Positions 14,364 through 20,783 of a DNA stretch of 20,783 bases are shown here, piece by piece; the first letter of the stretch is position 1; each line of letters starts with the position of its first letter. The stretch is taken from assembly GCA_014523515.1 (NCBI GenBank), contig JAATVJ010000038.1, forward strand, positions 1 through 20,783, written 5' to 3'. Under the pieces are notes generated by a model. It was not told the origin of the DNA, did no database searches, and saw only the letters and a list, made by a program, of their open reading frames with translations. This DNA is from Nitrososphaerales archaeon TH1177. GTDB lineage: Archaea; Thermoproteota; Nitrososphaeria; Nitrososphaerales; Nitrososphaeraceae. Both the position numbers and the translations under genes were made by a program.

Positions 14364-15955
14364 TAAATGTGACATATAACAATAGTAAAAAATATTTACG
14401 AAATGATGTTCTTCTTGACATAGCTATTTTTCTTGCCCGTCGATGGTCTAACAATCCCAAAGTCATTGTTATGCTTTCTAAAGATAAAACTCCTCAGACA
14501 GACATTGAAAAACAACAAATTATTTTACCAACATTAAATTATTTTCATGGTGAAGAATTTCAAAGATATAGGCAGTGGAGAGTTTCATTATGGTATGAAT
14601 CAATGAGAATAAGATATACTTCTAAAGTAAAGGTATCTCGTCAGGATCACGCATATGGATTTATTCTTAATAGTGTAGAAACCAAAAGAATAGAAATATT
14701 AGGTTTAGATACTTGGCAAGGCATGGCAAACGAAATAATTTTTTATGAAGGCATGTCTTGGTTATCAAAACCTCTCTTAAATACGATATATGGAAGACAT
14801 AAAATAATTGAAGCTTTTTCACAGTATTTTCTTACCGGATATATCAAAGGAGAACTATTTGGAAGTGAATTTGATAAGGTTAAACAAGCAACAGATTTTG
14901 CAAATGAATGTATTAGAGAAGCTATCGATAAAAGATTAGGAACAGATTGGATTTATGATAAGGTAAGAGAAATAATTAAAATATTACAAATAGATCCTTT
15001 ATTATCAATTCCTTTGACTACTCCTCGATCTAATATAGGTATGGCAATGAATAAATCAGATTTATTTAAACAGTTAGAAAAGGTAATAAAATCAAAACTA
15101 GTAAACAAAGAATTTGATCTAACAATAAAAGAAATTATTGAAGGAAAAGATGTTGTAAAAGAATATGATACATTATTAAAAGAAAGTAAGAAATCAGAAA
15201 CAAAAGGATATGACAGCTTAGAAAACTTTGATATTAGTGTGCCTAATAGGATGGACATAAATGAATCAGAAATATATGACATAGAATTGATTCAAAAAAT
15301 TAAATCTGCATTTAGGGATTGGAAAACTGGTTGGATAGAAGTTCACCAAGAAGAAGGCGATGAATTAGACACTGAAGCATATATTGAATCTCAGACTAAA
15401 CCTTTTCTTACTGACTTTAAAATATCAATTAGAACAAAAGTAGTCATTTTACTTGACCATTCTAGTAGCATAGAAGAAATTGAATTAAAATACAAACAAG
15501 CAACCTTAGCATTATGTGAAGCACTTAGTTATTTAGGAATAGATTTTGCAGTATATGCATTTAGTACTGAAGCAAAAAAGGTAAAGTGTTGGTTAATCAA
15601 ACCACCAAAAATTCCTTGGTCAGCTTTAAATGCCAGAAGATTGGCTCAGATAAGAGCAAGTGGCGGTACACCATTAGCTGAAATATATACTATTCTTTTA
15701 CCTTTTATCAAATCATTCAAACCTGAAATAATGATTACACTAACTGATGGAGAACCTTCAAATTATGATGCAGTTAAAGAAATGGTTTTGATCTATAGAA
15801 GCTTCTCCATTCATATGGCAGCTCTTGGATTAGGAAAAAATTTAAATGATCTTATAAATATTGGTCACAATTTAAAATATCTTAACTATAATAAAACATT
15901 AGCTAGTAGAGTAGAAGACATACCAAAGAAGGTTATTAATCTGCTTAAAGTATAA
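14360..15955 (+). CDS. VWA-domain protein, NorD/CbbO-like
   Basis: A protein of about 531 residues with a C-terminal VWA domain (about 355-530). The MIDAS is D-H-S-S-S (Asp366 to Ser370), with T-D-G-E-P-S (Asp463) and G-G-T-P-L-A-E between them. Just before it, E-G-D-E-L-D-T-E-A-Y-I-E-S is close to the GDELD-x-(D/N)-A segment of NorD and CbbO. This ties it to the NorQ/NorD and CbbQ/CbbO type of activase. The N-terminal 330 residues are helical; H-G-E-E-F-Q-R-Y-R-Q-W is a notable charged block whose role is unknown. The frame is open to an ATG at 14306, but that would overlap the ATPase gene by 58 bases. TTG at 14360, overlapping its stop, is more likely; GTG at 14369 is possible. No nitric oxide reductase or Rubisco gene is in view. 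Confidence 0.82.
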   Translation: MINVTYNNSKKYLRNDVLLDIAIFLARRWSNNPKVIVMLSKDKTPQTDIEKQQIILPTLNYFHGEEFQRYRQWRVSLWYESMRIRYTSKVKVSRQDHAYGFILNSVETKRIEILGLDTWQGMANEIIFYEGMSWLSKPLLNTIYGRHKIIEAFSQYFLTGYIKGELFGSEFDKVKQATDFANECIREAIDKRLGTDWIYDKVREIIKILQIDPLLSIPLTTPRSNIGMAMNKSDLFKQLEKVIKSKLVNKEFDLTIKEIIEGKDVVKEYDTLLKESKKSETKGYDSLENFDISVPNRMDINESEIYDIELIQKIKSAFRDWKTGWIEVHQEEGDELDTEAYIESQTKPFLTDFKISIRTKVVILLDHSSSIEEIELKYKQATLALCEALSYLGIDFAVYAFSTEAKKVKCWLIKPPKIPWSALNARRLAQIRASGGTPLAEIYTILLPFIKSFKPEIMITLTDGEPSNYDAVKEMVLIYRSFSIHMAALGLGKNLNDLINIGHNLKYLNYNKTLASRVEDIPKKVINLLKV

Positions 15956-15964
15956 TTGGATTAT

Positions 15965-15980
15965 AAAAAAGATCTAAAAA
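15965..15980 (-). terminator. Likely T-rich terminator of the pentose phosphate operon
   Basis: On the minus strand, just after the transaldolase stop, a T5 run (15980-15976) and a T6 run (15970-15965) occur within 16 bases. Archaeal termination commonly uses such T-tracts. The gap to the convergent VWA gene is 30 bases. Confidence 0.45.
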
Positions 15981-15985
15981 TAGAG

Positions 15986-16654
15986 TTATAGAATCTTAAT
16001 GGAAGGATTAGTCTTTTTAAGATTTTCCCAATCTGAAATGAATGTTTTTAACCCTTTATCTGTAAGAGGATGTAAAAACATTTTTCCAAGAATATCTGGA
16101 GGTAGGGTTACAACATCTGCTCCCGATTTAGCAGATTCAATAACATGAATAGGATGACGTATACTTGCTACAAGAATTTTAGTATCGTATTGATAGTTTT
16201 TAAAAATTTGGTATATATCTCTAATAAGATTCATTCCATCATTACCCACATCATCCAACCTTCCAATAAAAGGACTTACATAAGAGGCTCCGGCCTTAGC
16301 AGCTAATAAAGCTTGATTAGCAGAAAATACGAGAGTAACATTTGTTTCTATTCCTTCTTCTTTTAATTTTTTAACTGCTTTTAATCCATCAGGAATCATT
16401 GGAACCTTGATTATAACATTTGAACCATACCGTTTAAGAATATAAGCTTCTTTAATTATTTGATTAGTTTCGGTAGATATAACCTCTAAGCTAACTGGTC
16501 CTTGTACCATCTTTACTATTTCTTTCATTATTTCTTCCGGATCTCCACTTTCTTTTGATAGAAGAGTAGGATTAGTTGTTATTCCATCTACCATTCCCAT
16601 TTCAGAATAATGACGAATGGATTTGATATTAGCAGTATCCAGAAATATTTTCAT
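15986..16654 (-). CDS. tal: Transaldolase, short TalC/fructose-6-phosphate aldolase-like type
   Basis: A 222-residue short transaldolase. It would move a dihydroxyacetone unit between fructose-6-phosphate and erythrose-4-phosphate in the non-oxidative pentose phosphate path. The opening M-K-I-F-L-D-T-A-N-I has the conserved Asp6. D-G-I-T-T-N-P-T-L follows, and the Schiff-base lysine is Lys83 in N-V-I-I-K-V-P. The C-terminal part carries G-A-D-V-V-T-L-P. Length fits the short TalC/FSA group; whether it works as transaldolase or aldolase cannot be told directly, but the neighbours favour transaldolase. Its ATG overlaps the TGA of the transketolase C-half gene (ATGA), so it is the third gene of the operon. 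Confidence 0.92.
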   Translation of the reverse strand: MKIFLDTANIKSIRHYSEMGMVDGITTNPTLLSKESGDPEEIMKEIVKMVQGPVSLEVISTETNQIIKEAYILKRYGSNVIIKVPMIPDGLKAVKKLKEEGIETNVTLVFSANQALLAAKAGASYVSPFIGRLDDVGNDGMNLIRDIYQIFKNYQYDTKILVASIRHPIHVIESAKSGADVVTLPPDILGKMFLHPLTDKGLKTFISDWENLKKTNPSIKIL

Positions 16655-17631
16655 TTTTTAAATCTATCAAGGATAGATAGCACAGCCTGTTCTATTTCTT
16701 TTTCGGTTAGTCCATAATATTCAAGCAAAACGTCCAATTCAGAATCCCTTGCCGATTCTCCAAATGTATCTCTAACTCCAAGTCGCTTTATATAACAAGG
16801 ATAAGATTCTGAACATACCTCAGCAACTGCACCTCCCAAACCGCCTATTATATTATGTTCTTCAACAGTAATAATTGCACCAGTTTCGCGGCCAGCTTTT
16901 ATCACCAAATCAGCATCTAATGGTTTTATTGAGTAAGAATCGATTATACGACACGATATATTGAATTTTTCTTTTAAAATTTTAGCTGTTTTAAGAGCTT
17001 TATAGACCATCAATCCACATCCAATAATAGTCACATCTGAACCATCCTGCAAAATATTTCCTTTACCTATTTTGAATTCACTATCATCATTATCATAAAG
17101 GATTTCTGATGACGGCCGAGCAAGTCTTATATAAAATGGACCTGGAATGTCTACAATATTTTTAATTATTTTGAATGCAGAAACCGAATCTGAAGGTGCA
17201 AGTACTTTCATGTTAGGAATTGTTCTCATAGTAGCTATATCTTCAATTTGTTGATGTGAAGCACCATCTGGTCCAACTGTTAAACCGGCATGAGATACAA
17301 CTAATTTTACATCCAGATTAGGATAACATATTGCATTACGAATCTGATCTAAACATCGTCCTGGTAAAAAAGCAGCATATGTACTTGCAAATGCTATTTT
17401 GCCAGCAATAGCAAGACCTGCTGCGATAGAAACAAGATTTGCCTCAGCTATTCCTATATTAAAGAATCGTTCAGGAAACTTGTCTCCAAATTTTTTTGTT
17501 TTTAATGAATCAGTGGTATCTGCGCCAACACATACAATATGTTTATTAACTGCACCTAATTCAACAAGCGCATTACCATATGCAGATCGCATATCTCCTA
17601 TTTTTAATTCATTACAATTGATTAATTTCAT
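16651..17631 (-). CDS. Transketolase, C-terminal subunit
   Basis: A 326-residue protein with the pyrimidine-binding and C-terminal domains of transketolase, the second half of an enzyme split in two as in many archaea and some bacteria. It contains the cofactor-activating glutamate in G-I-A-E-A-N-L (Glu63), S-H-A-G-L-T-V-G-P-D-G-A-S-H-Q near 115-129, and the C-terminal E-E-H-N-I-I-G-G-L-G-G-A-V-A-E. Together with the N-terminal subunit it makes the two-carbon transfer enzyme of the pentose phosphate path. The first 20 bases overlap the end of the tktN-rpe gene, and TAGGAA upstream of the ATG may serve as ribosome binding site. This supports close translational coupling of the two halves. Confidence 0.93.
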   Translation of the reverse strand: MKLINCNELKIGDMRSAYGNALVELGAVNKHIVCVGADTTDSLKTKKFGDKFPERFFNIGIAEANLVSIAAGLAIAGKIAFASTYAAFLPGRCLDQIRNAICYPNLDVKLVVSHAGLTVGPDGASHQQIEDIATMRTIPNMKVLAPSDSVSAFKIIKNIVDIPGPFYIRLARPSSEILYDNDDSEFKIGKGNILQDGSDVTIIGCGLMVYKALKTAKILKEKFNISCRIIDSYSIKPLDADLVIKAGRETGAIITVEEHNIIGGLGGAVAEVCSESYPCYIKRLGVRDTFGESARDSELDVLLEYYGLTEKEIEQAVLSILDRFKK

Positions 17632-19252
17632 CTTCTATTCCTAATTCAATAGCAAGAGGTATTAAGATATGCTTACGAGCAATAATCCAGTCTTTTCTTA
17701 TACCATTTTCATCTGCTTTTTTTAATAAGTTTCTTTCTAAAATTACATTAGTTTTATGTTTTAATTGTATAATTGCGGCATTTATATCTGAATTAGAAAA
17801 AACTGCGCTACCTGCTACTATAATTCTTGCACCAGCATCATAGACTCGTTGAACAGTAGAAGCATCTATTCCTCCATCCGCTTCGATATATCCTTTGTAT
17901 CCCTTCAGTTTCAAAATCGTATTCAAATTGCTAATCTTAGATGTAATCTCAGGAATAAATTTTTGCCCAGAAAAACCAGGATTAACCGACATAACTATTA
18001 TGACATCAATATCATCTAAATAAGAAAAGGTCCATTTTGGAAGTTCGGTTTCTGGATTAATTGCTATACCCAAACTTATTCCTGCTGACATTACCTTATC
18101 TCTAATATAACGAAATTTATCATTATCACAAGTTTCAACATGAATTGTAATAATATCACAGCCAGCATTTATATATTCTTCAATATGATCATATGGTTTT
18201 TCAATCATTAAGTGTGCATCAAAAGGTATATTGGTTATTGGTCTTAACTTTTTTATTGTATCCGCTAAAAAAGTAGTATTAGGAACAAATTTTCCATCCA
18301 TCACATCTAAATGAATAATATCTCCACCACCACCTCTTTCGACTCTTTTAATTTTATCCTCATAATTCTCTTTTTCTCCAGCGATTATTGATGGTGCTAT
18401 CATATATTCTCCTTTTAACTCTTCGATCAATAATGGAATTTGTTTATTTTGAGGTGCTTTACCATGCCATTGAGGATTATTAGCCATATGTTTAATACCT
18501 TGTCCCTTTATGGTATTTGCAATTATAATAGTAGGCTTATCTTTTATTTCACTAGCTTTGCTTAATGCATCCATTATTTGTTCTACTTTATGTCCATTTA
18601 TTTCTATTACATTCCAGTTAAAAGCAATCCATTTATCACGGACAGGATCAAGTGGCATTACATCTTCAGTAAATCCATCTTGTTGAATTTTGTTTCTATC
18701 TAAAACTGCTACAAGGTTATCCAATTTATACTTAGGAGCTGTCATAGCAGCTTCCCATACTTGACCCTCGTTAGTTTCACCATCACCTAATAAAACATAA
18801 ACATTGTTTTTTTTGTTATCAATAACATTTGCCAAAGCTATTCCAATTGAAACAGAAAGACCTATACCTTCTGAACCTGCTGAATATTCCACTCCTGGTA
18901 CTGAATGATGCTCTAAAAGCTTTGAGTATCTTACAGGATGACCTTGCAGTCTAGACCCAAATTTTCTTAGACTCTTCATTTCATGTGTTGGAAAGTAGCC
19001 AGCTACTGCCAAAGTTGCATAATAACCTGGAGCTGAGTGTCCTTTTGAATTAATAAAATAATCGCGTTCAGTCCAAATTGGATTTGCTGGATTATGACGT
19101 AGTCTTCTAAAGTATAAGACCCCCATTATTTCAGCAGCTGAAAAAGAAGCACCAGGATGACCTGATCCTGCTTCTGCAATTCCTTCTATTGCATTGATTC
19201 TAATCTCTTGTATTTTTCTTTTTAGATCTAGATAACGCATATGCAATATCAT
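17612..19252 (-). CDS. Transketolase N-terminal subunit fused to ribulose-phosphate 3-epimerase
   Basis: A 546-residue fusion. Residues 1 to about 280 are the thiamine-diphosphate-binding transketolase half: G-S-G-H-P-G-A-S-F near 29-37, the GDGETNEGQVWEA motif at about 156-168, and N-K-I-Q-Q-D-G. Residues 284 to about 505 are a complete ribulose-5-phosphate 3-epimerase: M-I-A-P-S-I, H-L-D-V-M-D-G-K-F-V-P-N, A-H-L-M-I-E, V-N-P-G-F-S-G-Q and E-A-D-G-G-I. A tail of some 40 residues follows. The two reactions are linked, since the epimerase makes the xylulose-5-phosphate used by transketolase. No stop interrupts the frame. An AAGGAG motif five bases before the Met284 codon (18403) suggests the epimerase may also be made alone. 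GAGG ten bases before 19252 favours the first ATG over the one at 19240. Confidence 0.9.
   Translation of the reverse strand: MILHMRYLDLKRKIQEIRINAIEGIAEAGSGHPGASFSAAEIMGVLYFRRLRHNPANPIWTERDYFINSKGHSAPGYYATLAVAGYFPTHEMKSLRKFGSRLQGHPVRYSKLLEHHSVPGVEYSAGSEGIGLSVSIGIALANVIDNKKNNVYVLLGDGETNEGQVWEAAMTAPKYKLDNLVAVLDRNKIQQDGFTEDVMPLDPVRDKWIAFNWNVIEINGHKVEQIMDALSKASEIKDKPTIIIANTIKGQGIKHMANNPQWHGKAPQNKQIPLLIEELKGEYMIAPSIIAGEKENYEDKIKRVERGGGGDIIHLDVMDGKFVPNTTFLADTIKKLRPITNIPFDAHLMIEKPYDHIEEYINAGCDIITIHVETCDNDKFRYIRDKVMSAGISLGIAINPETELPKWTFSYLDDIDVIIVMSVNPGFSGQKFIPEITSKISNLNTILKLKGYKGYIEADGGIDASTVQRVYDAGARIIVAGSAVFSNSDINAAIIQLKHKTNVILERNLLKKADENGIRKDWIIARKHILIPLAIELGIEDEINQL
18409..18414 (-). promoter_or_regulatory. 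Internal Shine-Dalgarno site before the epimerase half
   Basis: On the minus strand AAGGAG (18414-18409) lies five bases before an in-frame ATG at 18403. That ATG encodes the methionine where free ribulose-phosphate epimerases begin. It is the best-placed Shine-Dalgarno motif I noticed in the window. Confidence 0.6.
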
Positions 19253-19269
19253 ATATCAATATCCTCAGA

Positions 19270-19289
19270 CCACAAATGTGGCATATAGG
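19270..19289 (-). promoter_or_regulatory. Possible promoter region of the pentose phosphate operon
   Basis: On the minus strand CCTATATG (19289-19282) is a TATA-like box centred about 35 nt before the ATG at 19252. Next to it CCACA-AA-TGTGG (19270-19281) is a 5-2-5 inverted repeat, a possible operator between the box and the start. The spacing implies a short leader with GAGG at 19266-19263. Confidence 0.35.
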
Positions 19290-19371
19290 AACAAAATATG
19301 AAGAAAGATAAAAATCTAGCTGGAAGAATGATTTACATTATTCATACAGAAAATATAAATTTATTCAATAA

Positions 19372-19380
19372 TTTAAAATA
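19372..19380 (+). promoter_or_regulatory. TATA-like box of the leucyl aminopeptidase gene
   Basis: TTTAAAATA is centred about 27 nt before the ATG at 19403, as expected for a leaderless archaeal transcript. Confidence 0.5.
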
Positions 19381-19402
19381 TTATTGTTGAATTTCCTAAT
19401 GT

Positions 19403-20783
19403 ATGTTAAAGATTATAGCTGATCAAACAAAAGTAAGTGAAAAGAAAACAGAACTTCTAGTGATTGGATGTTTTCTCAATCAAGACTATTCAGAGTTATT
19501 GAATAGACTTAATGAAGAAATAAGTATTGCAGGAAAAGAAATTATTTCTAACATACAGAAATTTGGTTTATTTAATGAATTACATACATTTGCAAAAATC
19601 CCTGCTAAAAAAATATTATTTATAGGTTTGGGAAACAAAAATGAATTTAATACAGAAAAATCAAGAATAATTTCAGGAAAAATAATTCAATATTCAAGAG
19701 AATTCAAAATAAAAGAACTTTCTATTATTCCTTTTAATTCATCTAAAGAAATAAATGAATCATTAATAGAGGGAATTATTCTTTCATCATATTCATTTGA
19801 AAAATTTAAAACTAGTAAGGAGAATAATACTATTTCCAAAGTTTCAATATTAATAGAGTCAAATTCAAAAGAATTTCAAAAAATAATCGATGAAATATCA
19901 GTAATATGCCAAACTGTAAATGATGCAAGAGAAATTAGTAATTTTCCTCCAAATAAATGTTCTCCAGAATATCTTGCAAAAATAGCATTAAACATAAAAA
20001 ATCAAAAAACTAAATCAAAGATTATCAATATTGAAACAATGAAAGATATTGGATTAAATGGACTAGTTTCTGTAGGAAGTGGTAGTATTAATAGTCCTAA
20101 ACTAATAGTAATTGAATACAAAGGAACAAAAAATGAAAACAAACCAATTTTACTTGTAGGAAAAGCAGTAACATTTGATTCTGGTGGTATATCTCTTAAA
20201 CCAAGTGAAAAAATGGAGGAAATGAAGTTTGATAAATGTGGTGGCGTTAATGTTATTGCAATAATGAAATCATTATCCTTATTAAAAATTAAAAATAATG
20301 TAATTGGAATAATTCCTGCTGTTGAAAATATGCCTTCAAATTCATCTTACAGACCAAGTGACATTATTAGTATGTACAATGGAAAAAGTGTAGAGGTACT
20401 GAATACAGATGCAGAAGGTCGACTAATAATTGCCGACGCACTAGCCTTCGGCATTAAGCAATATAATCCCAAACTAATAATCGACATGGCTACATTGACT
20501 GGCGCATGTATTATTGCATTAGGTACGAATGTAGCAGGAATAATAGGCAATAATGAAAAATTAATTAGAAAAATGATTGACACATCTAAAATTACTGATG
20601 AAAAAATGTGGGAATTACCTTTGTTTGAAGAATATCATGATCAAATAAAAAGTAAAAATGCAGATATTAAAAACATTGGAGGACGAGCAGCCGGGGCCAT
20701 TACTGCTGCGGCTTTTTTGTCAAACTTTGTAGAAAATACACCGTGGGTACATTTAGACATTGCAGGAACAGCATGGAATCAGG
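19403..20783 (+). CDS. pepA: Leucyl aminopeptidase, M17 family (C-terminus cut off)
   Basis: About 460 codons are present of an expected 490-500; the gene leaves the right edge. M17 peptidases are cytosolic hexamers with two metals that remove N-terminal residues from peptides. The less conserved N-terminal domain (to about 165) opens M-L-K-I-I-A-D-Q-T. The catalytic domain shows G-K-A-V-T-F-D-S-G-G-I-S-L-K-P (about 254-268; the usual second Gly is Ala here), M-K-F-D-K-C-G-G, the signature N-T-D-A-E-G-R-L (about 334-341) and G-G-R-A-A-G-A-I-T-A-A-A-F. The metal-ligand aspartates and glutamate appear intact. A TATA-like box 27 nt before the ATG argues for this start. It is divergent from the pentose phosphate operon with 150 bases between. 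Confidence 0.92.
   Translation, partial: MLKIIADQTKVSEKKTELLVIGCFLNQDYSELLNRLNEEISIAGKEIISNIQKFGLFNELHTFAKIPAKKILFIGLGNKNEFNTEKSRIISGKIIQYSREFKIKELSIIPFNSSKEINESLIEGIILSSYSFEKFKTSKENNTISKVSILIESNSKEFQKIIDEISVICQTVNDAREISNFPPNKCSPEYLAKIALNIKNQKTKSKIINIETMKDIGLNGLVSVGSGSINSPKLIVIEYKGTKNENKPILLVGKAVTFDSGGISLKPSEKMEEMKFDKCGGVNVIAIMKSLSLLKIKNNVIGIIPAVENMPSNSSYRPSDIISMYNGKSVEVLNTDAEGRLIIADALAFGIKQYNPKLIIDMATLTGACIIALGTNVAGIIGNNEKLIRKMIDTSKITDEKMWELPLFEEYHDQIKSKNADIKNIGGRAAGAITAAAFLSNFVENTPWVHLDIAGTAWNQ

Noticed and set aside
4970..15955. cobT and the AAA+/VWA genes as one cobalamin cluster
   Set aside because: They are separated by glmS, the winged-helix gene and ribosomal genes on mixed strands. 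A link to a CobN chelatase remains possible only as inference.
17612..19252. Fusion as an assembly error or lost stop codon
   Set aside because: The frame runs cleanly through both domains and into a further tail with no sign of decay, and the neighbouring genes are intact. One read of the sequence cannot exclude an error wholly.

Overview
The window reads as AT-rich (about 30% G+C by eye) archaeal DNA, most likely from a member of the Nitrososphaerota (Thaumarchaeota). The gene set is archaeal: uS13/uS4 of the archaeal type, the Holliday junction resolvase Hjc, an archaeal translin, the archaeal form of the nucleotide:dimethylbenzimidazole phosphoribosyltransferase, an ADP-forming acyl-CoA synthetase and a split transketolase. 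Several genes have a TATA-like box about 26-32 nt before the start codon, which suits leaderless archaeal transcripts. Shine-Dalgarno motifs appear mainly before internal operon genes. The phylum assignment is an inference from gene content; no rRNA gene is present.

Layout, left to right. Bases 1-2961 (minus strand) hold the start of an IscA/HesB-like protein, a 709-residue ADP-forming acyl-CoA synthetase and a translin-family protein. Bases 3075-6100 (plus) hold hjc, a stand-alone NAD(P)H-hydrate epimerase, a persulfide-dioxygenase-like metallo-beta-lactamase protein and the archaeal CobT-type phosphoribosyltransferase, closely packed. glmS (minus, 6131-7894) faces them. A plus-strand regulator (8071-9027) joins a winged helix to a domain resembling the C-terminal domain of archaeal S-layer proteins. 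It converges on rps13-rps4 (minus).

After a 419-base gap with a lysine/asparagine repeat mini-ORF and a palindrome comes the most distinctive part, 10439-15955. Two AAA+ ATPase/VWA pairs stand in tandem: a magnesium-chelatase I/D-like pair, then a MoxR/NorQ-like ATPase with a NorD/CbbO-like VWA protein. The second pair has its own palindromic promoter. Such pairs normally remodel or metallate a client enzyme, but no client is encoded here.

Bases 15986-19252 (minus) are a compact non-oxidative pentose phosphate operon: transketolase N-half fused to ribulose-phosphate 3-epimerase, transketolase C-half, and transaldolase. The fusion keeps a strong ribosome binding site and ATG at the start of its epimerase half. 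The window ends inside a leucyl aminopeptidase gene (plus, from 19403).

Most promoter-bearing gaps carry perfect inverted repeats laid over or beside the TATA box (7897-7939, 8032-8049, 10190-10203, 13506-13543). No tRNA, rRNA, insertion sequence or CRISPR array was seen.
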